From: Halopseudomonas pertucinogena
GTDB lineage: Bacteria; Pseudomonadota; Gammaproteobacteria; Pseudomonadales; Pseudomonadaceae
Length of the DNA: 64,000 nucleotides
Direction of reading: 5' to 3'
Assembly (NCBI RefSeq): GCF_014646575.1
Contig: NZ_BMNN01000001.1
Location: forward strand, 372,001 to 436,000
The notes beneath the pieces are model-generated. The model made no database searches. It saw only the letters and a program-made list of their open reading frames with translations, and had not been told where the DNA came from. Every line of letters begins with the position of its first letter. Position 1 is the stretch's first letter. Positions 36,733 through 45,610 of this stretch are shown piece after piece. Both the position numbers and the translations under genes were made by a program.

Positions 36733-38697
36733 TTATTCCCCGACAGGCTCGATGAGGGCGAAGTCCGGGCTGAAGTCATCCAGCAGACTCAGCAGCTCGA
36801 AAAGTTTCTGCGGGTCACCCTCCATACGGATCTCTCCGGCCCGGATCGCCTGGGGGAAACTGGTGCGCTGCAGCAGGATGCCGTTCAGCGTGGCCCGTTC
36901 CAGACTGACGCTGACATCGGCCTGCTCCGCGTGGCGATCGGGCAGCCAGGTCAGGGTGGCGTTCTGCAGGTTGAGCCGGTAGCGCTCGTCGGTGTCAGTG
37001 AAGTGCCAGTTGAGCACGATGTGCCTGCCCTCGGCCTTCGGCCCGTTCAGCCGCACCCCCAGCAGGTCGAAGAACATGCCGCTGTCCAGCGCCTGCAGGA
37101 GGTCTGCCGCAAGCGCGCCACCTTCATGGGCAGGCGTCCCCTGGCGCAGCTCCAGCGCGCCGGACAGGTAGGCATTGCGCCACGGGCCGGACTCGGCCTG
37201 GTAACCCAGCTGTTCCAGCGCCGCTGCGTTCAGCTCCCGGGCGGCACGGTTGTCTGGCTCGGCGAAGACGGCCTGGCTCATGATGGACGCCACCCAGCGG
37301 TATTCGCCCTTCGCGAAGTCCTCCTGCGCTCTGGAGATGACCTGATCCATGCCGCCCATGTATTCGATGGTCTTGCGCGCCGCCTGCTGGTCCGGCAGGG
37401 GGTTCAGGCTGGCCGGGTTGGCGTCGTACCAGCCCAGGTATTTCTGATAGATGGCCCGGGCGTTGTGTCGCAGGGTGCCGTAGTAGTCGCGGGCGATCCA
37501 CTGGCTGGCAAGGCTGTCGGGCAGGCGCAACTGCTCGGCGATCTGGTCGGGCCGGTAACCGTGATTCATCAGCCGCACGCTCTGGTCGTGGATATGTTTG
37601 TACAGGTCCCGCTGGGTGGCGAGAAAGTGCTGCACGCCAGCCTGATCCCAGACCGGCCAGTGATGCTGGGCGATGAGGATATCGGTGCGCGGGCCGTATT
37701 CCTCCAGCACCTCGTCGATGTAGCGCGACCAGCGGCTGGCATCCCGGACTTCCGCCCCCCGGAGGGTGTAGATATTGTGCAGCTGATGGGAGGTGACCTC
37801 GGCGGTGTTGAGCACCCGGCTGGCCGGGAAATACAGCATCAGCTCGGCCTGTGCCTCGCTGCCCTGGGCCATGTGGAAGTCGATATCCACACCATCGATC
37901 TGTTGGCGCCCGCTGGCGGAAATGATGTCCGTCGGCGGGATCAGGGTCAGCTGACCCATGCTCAGCGCCTTGCCCAGGCCGTTGTCGATATGGCCCTGCG
38001 GCCCGGCGGGCAGCTGGGTGCCGTACATGTACATGGCGCGCCGGGTCATGGCGTTGCCGGCGATCACGTTCTCGCTGACCGCGTGTTCCATGAAGCCTTC
38101 CGGCGCGTAGATCCGCACCCGGCCTGAGCCGACATCCTCATCGCTGACGATACCGCGCACGCCGGCAAAATGGTCGACGTGGTTGTGGGTGTAGATGACT
38201 GCCACCACGGGCCTGGCGGGCCGGTGGGCCAGATACAGATCCAGTGCGGCGCGGGCGGTGGTTGGCGTGAGCAGCGGGTCGATCACGATCAGGCCGGTCC
38301 GGCCTTCGATGATGGTCATGTTCGCCAGATCCATTCCGCGGACCTGATAGATGCCCTCGGTCACCTGGAACAGCCCGTGGATCGCATTCAGACGTGCCTG
38401 ACGCCAGAGGCTGGGGTTGGCAGTGGCCGGTGCGTCCTGTTCGAGGAAGGCATAGGCGCCCATGTTCCAGGCGGTACTGCCATCGGGGTTGAGCAACGGG
38501 TCCTGCGCCGCGGCGATGAAGCCCCGGCGCGCGTCTGCAAAGGCCTGATCGTCGCTGAAGTCCAGCTGCTGCAGCACCGCCGCATTGGCCCTGGCGGTCG
38601 CCGGCTCGGCAGGTCTGCTGTCAGCGGTTACTGCGCCAGAGAGGCACAGCCCAATGGCAAACAGGGCGGTCAGGTGAAGGTTCTTTATCATTGTCAT
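36733..38697 (-). CDS. Secreted alkyl sulfatase (SdsA-type, metallo-beta-lactamase fold)
   Basis: A 654-residue enzyme that hydrolyses primary alkyl sulfates such as SDS to fatty alcohol and sulfate. A signal peptide ends near SGAVTADS (about residue 26), so it acts in the periplasm or outside. The zinc-binding motif THNHVDH is near 167-173 with further ligands in NTAEVTSHQLHNIY. The C-terminal region from about 530 has the SCP2-like fold seen in SdsA1. The start chosen is the ATG complementary to 38695-38697 (TTTGGAATCC ahead); an upstream TTG and a downstream ATG at 38691 are alternatives. It lies between the GMC oxidoreductase and tetR, all on one strand. Confidence 0.93.
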   Translation of the reverse strand: MTMIKNLHLTALFAIGLCLSGAVTADSRPAEPATARANAAVLQQLDFSDDQAFADARRGFIAAAQDPLLNPDGSTAWNMGAYAFLEQDAPATANPSLWRQARLNAIHGLFQVTEGIYQVRGMDLANMTIIEGRTGLIVIDPLLTPTTARAALDLYLAHRPARPVVAVIYTHNHVDHFAGVRGIVSDEDVGSGRVRIYAPEGFMEHAVSENVIAGNAMTRRAMYMYGTQLPAGPQGHIDNGLGKALSMGQLTLIPPTDIISASGRQQIDGVDIDFHMAQGSEAQAELMLYFPASRVLNTAEVTSHQLHNIYTLRGAEVRDASRWSRYIDEVLEEYGPRTDILIAQHHWPVWDQAGVQHFLATQRDLYKHIHDQSVRLMNHGYRPDQIAEQLRLPDSLASQWIARDYYGTLRHNARAIYQKYLGWYDANPASLNPLPDQQAARKTIEYMGGMDQVISRAQEDFAKGEYRWVASIMSQAVFAEPDNRAARELNAAALEQLGYQAESGPWRNAYLSGALELRQGTPAHEGGALAADLLQALDSGMFFDLLGVRLNGPKAEGRHIVLNWHFTDTDERYRLNLQNATLTWLPDRHAEQADVSVSLERATLNGILLQRTSFPQAIRAGEIRMEGDPQKLFELLSLLDDFSPDFALIEPVGE

Positions 38698-38710
38698 GGA
38701 TTCCAAACGA

Positions 38711-40312
38711 TCAGGTAGATTGGGATGTCAGCCGCTCGGCCAGCTGGCTCGACAGCCGGGCGGCGATGGCATAGATGGACAGCTGCGGGTTGGCACCGAT
38801 GCTGGTGGGGAACAGTGAGCCGTCATGCACCGAGAGGTTCTCAAGGTGATGATGCCGGCCGAGGCTGTCGGTGACCGCCTGCCGCGGATCCTCGCCCATG
38901 GCGCAGCCACCCATCACATGGGCGCTGCCCAGCCGGATCTTGAAGCGGCGCAGCTCCAGTTGCTCGATCATCGCGCGGGCTTCAGCCAGGCTGCGGGCTG
39001 GGTGGGCATCGTTATGTACGGGTATGACGCTGCGGGCACCGGCGGCGAACTGGATCTCGGCCATGCTCATGAGGCTGCGGCGTACGCCATCCCAGGTGTA
39101 ATCCGTCATCCGGTAATCCAGCACCGGTGAATCATCGCTGCGCAGCTGAACCGTGCCTTCGGCGCTGTCCGGGTGAAAGCCGTCGCGCAACAGGGCGATC
39201 ATCATGTTGCTGGTCGGCAGCTGCTGCATCAGTTGCGGGTGGGCGACCCCGGTGCCGCCGAGGACGGTTGCGCTGAAGCCGGGCTGCATCGGCGGGACCT
39301 CGAGCTTGTAACCCATCGCCCCGGTGACGCCGTCCTGCCACTGGAAGTGATCCGAATATACCGACTGGGGGGCGCCGTAGAACGGGTTTATCCGCTCATC
39401 GAACTGCGCCCAGGAGAAGGTGGTCAGGTGCAGGAAGGTACGCTTGCCGACCCGGTCATGGGGATCGGGTGCGCCGGAGCGCAGCAGCAACCCCGGGGTA
39501 TTGATGCTGCCGCCGGCAAGGATGTAGTGGCGGGCGCGCACCCGAATGCGCCGGCCGGTCGGTTCCACACAGCGGTCGTCCATGGCCACGCATTCGAGCC
39601 CGCTGACCCGGTCGCCGTCCAGCGCCAGACGCTCGGCACGGGCCAGATAGAGCAGTTGCCCGCCCCGATCGAGCAGAGCGGGAATGCTGGTGACCAGCAT
39701 CGACTGCTTGGCATTGGTCGGGCAACCCAGGCCGCAGAAACCCAGGTTCCAGCACTGGCGCACGTTCCGGCGAATCGGCGCGTGGTGCAGCCCCAGTGTC
39801 TCGCAGCCACGGCGCAGCACATCGTTGTTGGCATTGGGTGGCAGGCTCCAGGGCGCAATGCCGAGTCGTTCTTCCATCCTCGCGAACCAGGGGGCGAGTT
39901 CCTCGCTGCTGTGGTCTCGCACGCCGTGCTCGCTGGCCCAGTGCGCCAGGGTGGGCTCCGGAGTGCGAAAACAGGAGGTCCAGTTGACCAGCGTGGTACC
40001 GCCCACCGCCCGGCCCTGGAGGATGGTGATGGCGCCGTCCTTCGACATCCGTCCCAGACCTTCCTGATAGAGGGCAGGGTAGGCCTCGTGCTCCTGCATC
40101 CTGAAACTGCTGCTGGTAAAGAGACCGCCTTCCTCTATCAACAGCACCCTGAAGCCAGCCGCGCTGAGAATCTCGGCGCTGGTGGCACCGCCGGCGCCGC
40201 TGCCGACGATGGCGATATCCGTCTCGATGGTGAGATGCTGCTCCAGTTGCGAGGCGTTGGTCACCTGCCAGTTGCCCTTGAGCCCCTCGGCGAATGTATC
40301 CCTTACAGTCAT
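38711..40312 (-). CDS. GMC-family FAD alcohol oxidoreductase
   Basis: A 533-residue glucose-methanol-choline family oxidoreductase, by context oxidising the fatty alcohol released by the alkyl sulfatase. It shows the FAD-binding IAIVGSGAGGATSAEIL at about 32-48, QGRAVGGTTLVNWT near 92, a Cys-rich NLGFCGLGCPTNAKQSML near 185-202, and the C-terminal SAHVMGGCAMGEDPRQAV and VHDGSLFPTSIGANPQLSIY with the active-site His. The start is the ATG complementary to 40310-40312. It is preceded by a Tat-type small partner protein, as in membrane-linked GMC dehydrogenases. Confidence 0.9.
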   Translation of the reverse strand: MTVRDTFAEGLKGNWQVTNASQLEQHLTIETDIAIVGSGAGGATSAEILSAAGFRVLLIEEGGLFTSSSFRMQEHEAYPALYQEGLGRMSKDGAITILQGRAVGGTTLVNWTSCFRTPEPTLAHWASEHGVRDHSSEELAPWFARMEERLGIAPWSLPPNANNDVLRRGCETLGLHHAPIRRNVRQCWNLGFCGLGCPTNAKQSMLVTSIPALLDRGGQLLYLARAERLALDGDRVSGLECVAMDDRCVEPTGRRIRVRARHYILAGGSINTPGLLLRSGAPDPHDRVGKRTFLHLTTFSWAQFDERINPFYGAPQSVYSDHFQWQDGVTGAMGYKLEVPPMQPGFSATVLGGTGVAHPQLMQQLPTSNMMIALLRDGFHPDSAEGTVQLRSDDSPVLDYRMTDYTWDGVRRSLMSMAEIQFAAGARSVIPVHNDAHPARSLAEARAMIEQLELRRFKIRLGSAHVMGGCAMGEDPRQAVTDSLGRHHHLENLSVHDGSLFPTSIGANPQLSIYAIAARLSSQLAERLTSQST

Positions 40313-40326
40313 CCTGATTCTCTCCG

Positions 40327-40869
40327 TCAGATCCCTGGTGGCCCGGGGTAACCGCATTGCGGCCACGCGGCGGGGCTGCTGTAGCAGGCCAGCAGGATCA
40401 GGTTGGTAAGCGCATTCTGCCCTTGCTGCAGCAAGGCAAGTGAACTGCCCTCCCAGCGGCGCAGGAAGTTTCTTACGGCCTCGTCACTGGCGTCTTCCCA
40501 CTGCCCCCAGATGCCGGTGGCCGGTCCGCGGGTGACACCGAGTGTGAGCAGATCGAACAGTTGCATGATCTGACCGTTGAGGCTGGGAGAGAGCCGGTCG
40601 AGATTGTTGTCCAGTGCCTGCAGGACCTCTTCTACCGCAGCCGCCGGCTGACCGGTGGGCAGGGCCCCGCTGAGTATCACCGGAATGATGCGCCGCAGCA
40701 TCGGCAGGTCGGACTGCCGCAGTTGCCGGAAGCCGGCGGCAGCCGTATCGGTTCGGCCAGCGACGATGGCAATGCCGCCGGCGGAAGCCAGTACCACCGT
40801 TCCGAACAGGCCGACCTTCAGCAACTGGCGCCGGCTCAGGCCGGACGGGGAGGTAAACACCTTGCTCAT
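40327..40869 (-). CDS. Tat-signal small subunit of GMC dehydrogenase (gluconate dehydrogenase subunit 3-like)
   Basis: A 180-residue protein with a twin-arginine signal, LSRRQLLKVG, at about 11-20, followed by a hydrophobic stretch (LFGTVVLASAGGIAIVAG). The C-terminal end ACYSSPAAWPQCGYPGPPG resembles small partner subunits of GMC-type dehydrogenases. It probably escorts or anchors the GMC enzyme, whose gene starts 15 bases later. If the pair crosses the membrane together through Tat, alcohol oxidation would be periplasmic. The leader has AACAACAA close to the start. Confidence 0.78.
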   Translation of the reverse strand: MSKVFTSPSGLSRRQLLKVGLFGTVVLASAGGIAIVAGRTDTAAAGFRQLRQSDLPMLRRIIPVILSGALPTGQPAAAVEEVLQALDNNLDRLSPSLNGQIMQLFDLLTLGVTRGPATGIWGQWEDASDEAVRNFLRRWEGSSLALLQQGQNALTNLILLACYSSPAAWPQCGYPGPPGI

Positions 40870-40873
40870 ATTA

Positions 40874-40881
40874 TTGTTGTT
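40874..40881 (-). promoter_or_regulatory. AACAACAA motif in leader of the Tat-type gene
   Basis: On the coding strand GGAACAACAATAAT directly precedes the start at 40869 and overlaps the ribosome site. It is another Hfq/Crc-type A-rich motif in a catabolic operon. Confidence 0.45.
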
Positions 40882-40893
40882 CCTGTGAGCGGG

Positions 40894-42309
40894 TCAGCGG
40901 ATGAGAAATCTGCGCAGCAGCTTCTGCATTGCGGTGCCGTAGGGCGGGTAGAGTACCCGCGTGGCATTGAAGCGCGGCTTACGCAGCACCGCCTTGGCCT
41001 TGCTGAAGGTAAGGAAGCCTTCATGGCCGTGGTAATGCCCCATGCCGGAAGGACCGATACCGCCGAAGGGCAGGTCGGAAACCGCCACATGCAGGAGCGT
41101 TTCATTGATGCCGACCCCACCGGAGTGGGTCTGGCTGACTATCCGCCGCTGCTGCTCCCGGTCGTAGCCGAAATAATAGAGCGCCAGCGGGCGCGGTCGG
41201 GCATTTACATAGGCAATCGCATCGTCAATCCGGCGGTACGGAACGATGGGCAACAGCGGGCCGAATATCTCGTCCTGCATGACCAGCATGTCATCTCTGA
41301 CATCCAGCAGCAGGGTGTGGGGCAGGCGACGTTCCTGACCCCGATCAAACAATGGGATCAACTGCGCGCCCTTGCTCCGGGCGTCGTCCAGATAGCTGTT
41401 CAGGCGGGCCTGCTGGCGCGGGTTGATGATGCTGGTGTAATCCGGGTTGTCCTCCAGCCGGGGATAGAACCGCCCGATCGCCCGCCGGTAGGCTTCGACA
41501 AATCCTTCCACCCGGTCCTCCGGGACCAGCACGTAATCCGGCGCCACACAGGTCTGCCCCGCGTTCATGGTCTTGCCGAAGGCGATGCGCTCGGCGGCAT
41601 CCTCCAACGGCACCGTCGGAGAGACGATCGCCGGCGATTTGCCCCCCAGTTCAAGGGTGACCGGTGTGAGATTGTCCGCCGCCGCATGGAGAATATGCCG
41701 GGCAATGCTGGTGGCTCCGGTGAACAACAGGTGATCGAAGGGCAGGCGGGAAAAGGCCGCGCCCACGTCCGCCTCGCCCAGTACGACGGTCACCAGATCC
41801 GCAGGGAACGCCCGAGCCAGAAGGTCCTTTACCCGTTGCGAAGTGGCCGGCGTCGCCTCGCTCATCTTGATCATCACCCGGTTGCCTGCAGCCAGCGCGC
41901 CGATCAGTGGCCCCAGCGCGAGAAAGATCGGGTAGTTCCACGGCACTATCACCCCGATCACCCCCAGCGGCTGGTAGAACACCTGGGCTGAACCGGGCTG
42001 AAAGGCAATGCCCAGCGGGCGGCGGGATGGCCTCATCCAGCGTCGCAGGTGTCGCCGGGCGTGATCGATCGATTGCAGGGTGGGGAGTATCTCGGCAAAC
42101 AGCGTCTCGTCCCGGGATCTGTTGCCGAAGTCCCTGGACACCGCATCGGCCAGTGCGTCCTGCTCACTGGTCACGAGCGCGCGCAGGGTCTTCAACCAGC
42201 CTAGGCGGGTCTCGGCCGAAGGCAGCGGTGTGGTACTGAAGGCGCTGCGTTGTTTCTCGAGCAGCTCGGAAAGCGAGGCTTCGAGCTGCTCAGGGGAAAG
42301 GCGGTCCAT
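40894..42309 (-). CDS. Aldehyde dehydrogenase (coniferyl-aldehyde dehydrogenase type)
   Basis: A 471-residue NAD(P)-dependent aldehyde dehydrogenase, probably oxidising the fatty aldehyde made by the GMC enzyme. It has GVIVPWNYPIFLALGPL near 118, the TLELGGKSPAIVSP block with the catalytic Glu near 220, and NAGQTCVAPDYVLVP with the nucleophile Cys near 254. The C-terminal FLTFSKAKAVLRKPR stretch places it in the coniferyl aldehyde/long-chain (class 3-like) group. It is the first gene of the operon; a perfect palindrome lies 15 bases before its start. Confidence 0.9.
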   Translation of the reverse strand: MDRLSPEQLEASLSELLEKQRSAFSTTPLPSAETRLGWLKTLRALVTSEQDALADAVSRDFGNRSRDETLFAEILPTLQSIDHARRHLRRWMRPSRRPLGIAFQPGSAQVFYQPLGVIGVIVPWNYPIFLALGPLIGALAAGNRVMIKMSEATPATSQRVKDLLARAFPADLVTVVLGEADVGAAFSRLPFDHLLFTGATSIARHILHAAADNLTPVTLELGGKSPAIVSPTVPLEDAAERIAFGKTMNAGQTCVAPDYVLVPEDRVEGFVEAYRRAIGRFYPRLEDNPDYTSIINPRQQARLNSYLDDARSKGAQLIPLFDRGQERRLPHTLLLDVRDDMLVMQDEIFGPLLPIVPYRRIDDAIAYVNARPRPLALYYFGYDREQQRRIVSQTHSGGVGINETLLHVAVSDLPFGGIGPSGMGHYHGHEGFLTFSKAKAVLRKPRFNATRVLYPPYGTAMQKLLRRFLIR

Positions 42310-42323
42310 GCGACGCTCCCATT

Positions 42324-42345
42324 GATTAGAGTTATTGCTCTAATC
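42324..42345. promoter_or_regulatory. Palindromic operator ahead of the alkyl-sulfate operon
   Basis: GATTAGAG-TTATTG-CTCTAATC is a perfect inverted repeat with 8-bp arms and a 6-bp centre. It is 15 bases from the aldehyde dehydrogenase start. Size and symmetry suit a TetR-family dimer, and a tetR gene ends the coupled part of this operon. Confidence 0.7.
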
Positions 42346-42426
42346 TTGTAGAGGAAAGCGTGAACGCCGTCAACGGATCAGTTGACGAGCCCGGGATTCG
42401 GGTGGGTTGAGGGAACGCAAACAAAA

Positions 42427-42452
42427 AAGGCAGATCAATTGATCTGCCTTTT
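42427..42452. terminator. Bidirectional terminator after initiator tRNA
   Basis: AAGGCAGATC-AATT-GATCTGCCTT is a perfect 10-bp stem flanked by A-run and T-run. It ends the minus-strand tRNA transcript from 42459-42535. Confidence 0.9.
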
Positions 42453-42458
42453 CGTATC

Positions 42459-42535
<77 letters not shown>

Positions 42536-42756
42536 TCTGAGGTGGCTCATTCTACGGATTTAGCGGAGGCTGTCAAGCAATTGATGCAAAAAGATTTTTC
42601 CTCTGTGCACCACGCTCCGGGATTTTTCGGTTCACCCATAAGGGTGATGGCGCTATAGTATCGCCTGCGGTCATGTGTATATCACTCCCGCGCCTGTCTC
42701 GGTTGGATACAGCGACCGGGCATGGTATATGGAAGAAGAAAAAATAAGGACGGGCC

Positions 42757-43938
42757 ATGCCATTCTCTTCGGAGCGTTACCGGATATCCTCATTGTGGGC
42801 GGAGTTTGCCGATCCGGCGGTGGAGAAGGCCTTCCTGACCCATATGCAACCCATGTGGGCACGCAACCTGCGCGTTGCAGTATTTGTATGGGCCGGGTTG
42901 CTCCTGGCCTTCGGATTGCTGGACCTGCAGGCCCTGGGCTGGTCGCGGGACTTCTTCATACTGGCGGCATGCCGCATCGTGCAGTCCGCCCTGCTGTTCG
43001 GCTTTGCCTGGGTGCTGCCCCGTCGGCCGCACCTGGCCGCCAGCGGCTACGCCGTCACAGCGCTGGAAATCATCGGCTTCTTTCTGTTCATGCCGATCTA
43101 TTTCCTGCGGCCGGACATCGCCACTCTCACCATCGTGGTGCTGGGCGTAATGGTCCTGACCATGATGCTGTTCGTTCCCAACCGCCTCAAACTCAACATG
43201 GTCGCTGCGACGGTAGCGGTGATCCTGGCGCTGACGTGCATCGCCCTGAAGGGGCGGGGGGCGGAGATCGTGATTGGTGCGGCCATCTTCCTCTCGCTGC
43301 CGGTCGCTACCGGCTTCTTCGGTACCCAGCAACTGGCCAAGGTGCAGCGTCAGCAGTTCGCGATGTTCAACGAGGCACGTGCCGCCAACCGCGAACTGCG
43401 CAAGGAAATGGAGCGCCGCAAGCTGCTGGAAGAAGAGCTCAAGCGCCAGGCCACCACCGACCCGCTTACCGGTCTGTTCAATCGCCGGCAGTACGAAATG
43501 CTGTTTCGCCGGGAGCGGGAGCGGTGTCGGCGGCAGGGCACCGGTATCTGCGTGGCCATGGCCGATCTGGACCATTTCAAGGCATTGAACGACGAGTTCG
43601 GTCATGACGCAGGCGATGCGGCCCTGCGCCACGTGGCGGGACTGTTCACGGCCAAGCTCCGGGAGGGCGATGTGGTCGGCCGTTTCGGCGGCGAGGAGTT
43701 CATCATCCTGTTGCCCGATACCGATGCGCCGGAGGCCGAGCGGGTGATCGAACGGCTGCGCGGCGCGCTGGAAGCCAATCCGGTCATGATCGAAGGGCAG
43801 CCGCGGACGCTGACCGCTACCTTCTCTGTCTCCGCCGTGCGCGCTGGCGAGCGCGATATCGTGGACACCCTGCGTCGGGTCGATGCCGGCCTTTATCAGG
43901 GCAAACATGCCGGGCGCAATCAGGTGATTGCCGTCTGA
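42757..43938 (+). CDS. Membrane-bound diguanylate cyclase (GGDEF)
   Basis: A 393-residue protein making cyclic di-GMP from GTP. About six hydrophobic segments fill residues 40-200 (a membrane sensor region not assigned to a named family), followed by a short coiled coil (ANRELRKEMERRKLLEEELKR). The GGDEF domain is at about 225-390 with DPLTGLFNRRQYEM and the active-site GRFGGEEFIILLP. An RxxD inhibitory site is not obvious ahead of the active site. ATG 42757 has AAGGA 6 bases ahead. dinB follows after 39 bases, possibly on one transcript. Confidence 0.92.
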   Translation: MPFSSERYRISSLWAEFADPAVEKAFLTHMQPMWARNLRVAVFVWAGLLLAFGLLDLQALGWSRDFFILAACRIVQSALLFGFAWVLPRRPHLAASGYAVTALEIIGFFLFMPIYFLRPDIATLTIVVLGVMVLTMMLFVPNRLKLNMVAATVAVILALTCIALKGRGAEIVIGAAIFLSLPVATGFFGTQQLAKVQRQQFAMFNEARAANRELRKEMERRKLLEEELKRQATTDPLTGLFNRRQYEMLFRRERERCRRQGTGICVAMADLDHFKALNDEFGHDAGDAALRHVAGLFTAKLREGDVVGRFGGEEFIILLPDTDAPEAERVIERLRGALEANPVMIEGQPRTLTATFSVSAVRAGERDIVDTLRRVDAGLYQGKHAGRNQVIAV

Positions 43939-43947
43939 TGCGATACA

Positions 43948-43972
43948 ATATCCGGCATCATCAGCCGGATAT
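43948..43972 (+). promoter_or_regulatory. Perfect hairpin directly ahead of dinB start
   Basis: ATATCCGGC-ATCATCA-GCCGGATAT has 9-bp perfect arms and ends 5 bases before the TTG start of dinB. It covers the place where a ribosome-binding site would lie. It may limit dinB translation or act as a weak terminator for the upstream gene. Confidence 0.55.
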
Positions 43973-43977
43973 CTGCC

Positions 43978-45030
43978 TTGCGGAAAATCATTCACATAGA
44001 TTGCGACTGCTTCTACGCTGCCATCGAGATGCGGGATGATCCGCGCCTGCGCAATCGGCCGCTGGCGGTGGGGGGCGATCCGGGCAAGCGTGGGGTGATT
44101 GCCACCTGCAACTACGAGGCCCGGGCCTATGGCGTGCGCTCGGCCATGGCCTCGGCTTACGCGAAGAAGCTCTGTCCCGATCTGCTGATCGTGCCCGGGC
44201 GCATGTCGGTCTATCGCGAGGTATCGGCAGCCATCCAGGCGCTGTTCCATGACTATACGCCGCTGATACAGCCACTTTCTCTGGACGAGGCCTATCTGGA
44301 CGTCACCGACAGCCAGGCCTGCCGTGGCAGCGCCACGCTGATCGCCGAGGACATCCGCCGGCGGGTGCGTGAGACCCAGGGGATTACCGTGTCCGCCGGG
44401 GTAGCGCCGAACAAGTTTCTGGCCAAGATCGCCAGTGACTGGAACAAGCCCGACGGCCTGAAGGTAGTGCTGCCGGAGGAGGTGGATGCTTTTGTCCGCG
44501 ATCTGCCGGTTGATCGGCTGCCCGGTGTGGGCCGGGTCACTGCCCAGCGTCTGCACAATCTGGGGCTGGATACCTGTGCCGAGGTGAGACAGTGGCGCAG
44601 GGAGGATCTGTACCGCGAGTTCGGTATCTTCGGCGAGCGGTTATGGGAGCTGGTGCGGGGCATCGATGAGCGTCCGGTGGTAGTGGAGCGGGTGCGCCAG
44701 TCGGTCAGCGTGGAGAACACCTATGAACAGGATCTTCCTGATCTGCAGGCCTGTATTGCCGCACTGCCGCCGTTACTGGACAAGCTGGCCCAGCGTCTGG
44801 GCAGGCTGGAGGGCGACTATCGGGTCAGCAAGCCCTTCGTCAAACTCAAGTTTCAGGACTTCACCCAGACCACCCTCGAGCAGGCGGGGGCGCCGGTGAC
44901 GCCGGCTGGCTTCGAGGAGCTATGCGCCCAGGCCTTTACCCGTGGCAACCGGCCGGTACGGCTGATCGGCGTCGGGGTCAGGCTGGACAGCAGCTACAGC
45001 CCGATGGGGGAGCAGCTGACGTTATTCTGA
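43978..45030 (+). CDS. dinB: DNA polymerase IV (Y family)
   Basis: A 350-residue translesion polymerase. It has the catalytic HIDCDCFYAAIEMRDDP at 6-22, the second acidic site SLDEAYLDVT near 101, the helix-hairpin-helix LPGVGRVTAQRLHNLG near 180, and the little-finger domain to the end. The C-terminus QLTLF is a beta-clamp binding motif. The only start that gives the conserved N-terminus is TTG 43978 (MRKIIHID); no ATG or GTG precedes it in frame and no good Shine-Dalgarno is visible. No LexA-type box was found upstream. The end overlaps a convergent gene by 9 bases. Confidence 0.95.
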   Translation: MRKIIHIDCDCFYAAIEMRDDPRLRNRPLAVGGDPGKRGVIATCNYEARAYGVRSAMASAYAKKLCPDLLIVPGRMSVYREVSAAIQALFHDYTPLIQPLSLDEAYLDVTDSQACRGSATLIAEDIRRRVRETQGITVSAGVAPNKFLAKIASDWNKPDGLKVVLPEEVDAFVRDLPVDRLPGVGRVTAQRLHNLGLDTCAEVRQWRREDLYREFGIFGERLWELVRGIDERPVVVERVRQSVSVENTYEQDLPDLQACIAALPPLLDKLAQRLGRLEGDYRVSKPFVKLKFQDFTQTTLEQAGAPVTPAGFEELCAQAFTRGNRPVRLIGVGVRLDSSYSPMGEQLTLF

Positions 45031-45468
45031 GTCGCCGGCGTTGCGTGCGCATGTCGGGCACAGGTGATTCTCGCCGCTGGGTACCCAGCCCAGCTCGCCG
45101 ATGCGCTCTACCGCCCTGGCGGTGCGCTGCTCAAGGTTGTCCTTCTCGTGCGCCATGAATTCGAATGCCTGCTCCCTGGCGCAGCGGTCACAGCGTATCG
45201 ACCAGCCCAGCACCATGCGGTCCCGCAGGTTCGGGCCGGTAGCGGTCGCCGTCCATTGCCCGGCGGGGTTGATCAGGTAGCGCACCTTGCTGACCTGCAA
45301 CGGCAGCGGCAGGTCTCGACTGCCCTTGACGGTACAGATCAAGGTGTCGCCGGGTTGAATGCCGCCACCCTGACCGGTTACCTGATAGAGGCCGTCAGCG
45401 ATGGTGCGGCACTCGATCAGGGTGTGGGAGGGGTTCAGCGCGCTGCGCCGGAAGTCGTGTTCTGCCAT
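45022..45468 (-). CDS. Conserved hypothetical protein with four-Cys zinc-ribbon pattern
   Basis: A 148-residue protein, function not recognised. It contains an N-terminal EHDFRRSALNPSHTLIECR, a middle beta-rich region, then two CxxC pairs (RCDRCAR near 103 and CPTCAR near 141), consistent with a zinc ribbon. The start taken is the ATG complementary to 45466-45468; a start 10 codons upstream is possible because no strong ribosome site decides. Its 3' end overlaps the dinB 3' end by 9 bases in convergent orientation. Confidence 0.7.
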   Translation of the reverse strand: MAEHDFRRSALNPSHTLIECRTIADGLYQVTGQGGGIQPGDTLICTVKGSRDLPLPLQVSKVRYLINPAGQWTATATGPNLRDRMVLGWSIRCDRCAREQAFEFMAHEKDNLEQRTARAVERIGELGWVPSGENHLCPTCARNAGDSE

Positions 45469-45610
45469 GGGAAGGTCCGCCGTTGAAGATGACCGCATGA
45501 TAACACCGGTGCAGGTCGGGATATCACCGTGCTCACTGATGGTCCGTACCCGGCCTTAACGCTTATATGATCGGGCAAACGCTTACCACACAATAACAGA
45601 GGGATACACG

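Noticed and set aside
43939-43977. SOS (LexA) box ahead of dinB
   Set aside because: No CTGT-N8-ACAG pattern is present; the palindrome found (ATATCCGGC/GCCGGATAT) is unrelated.
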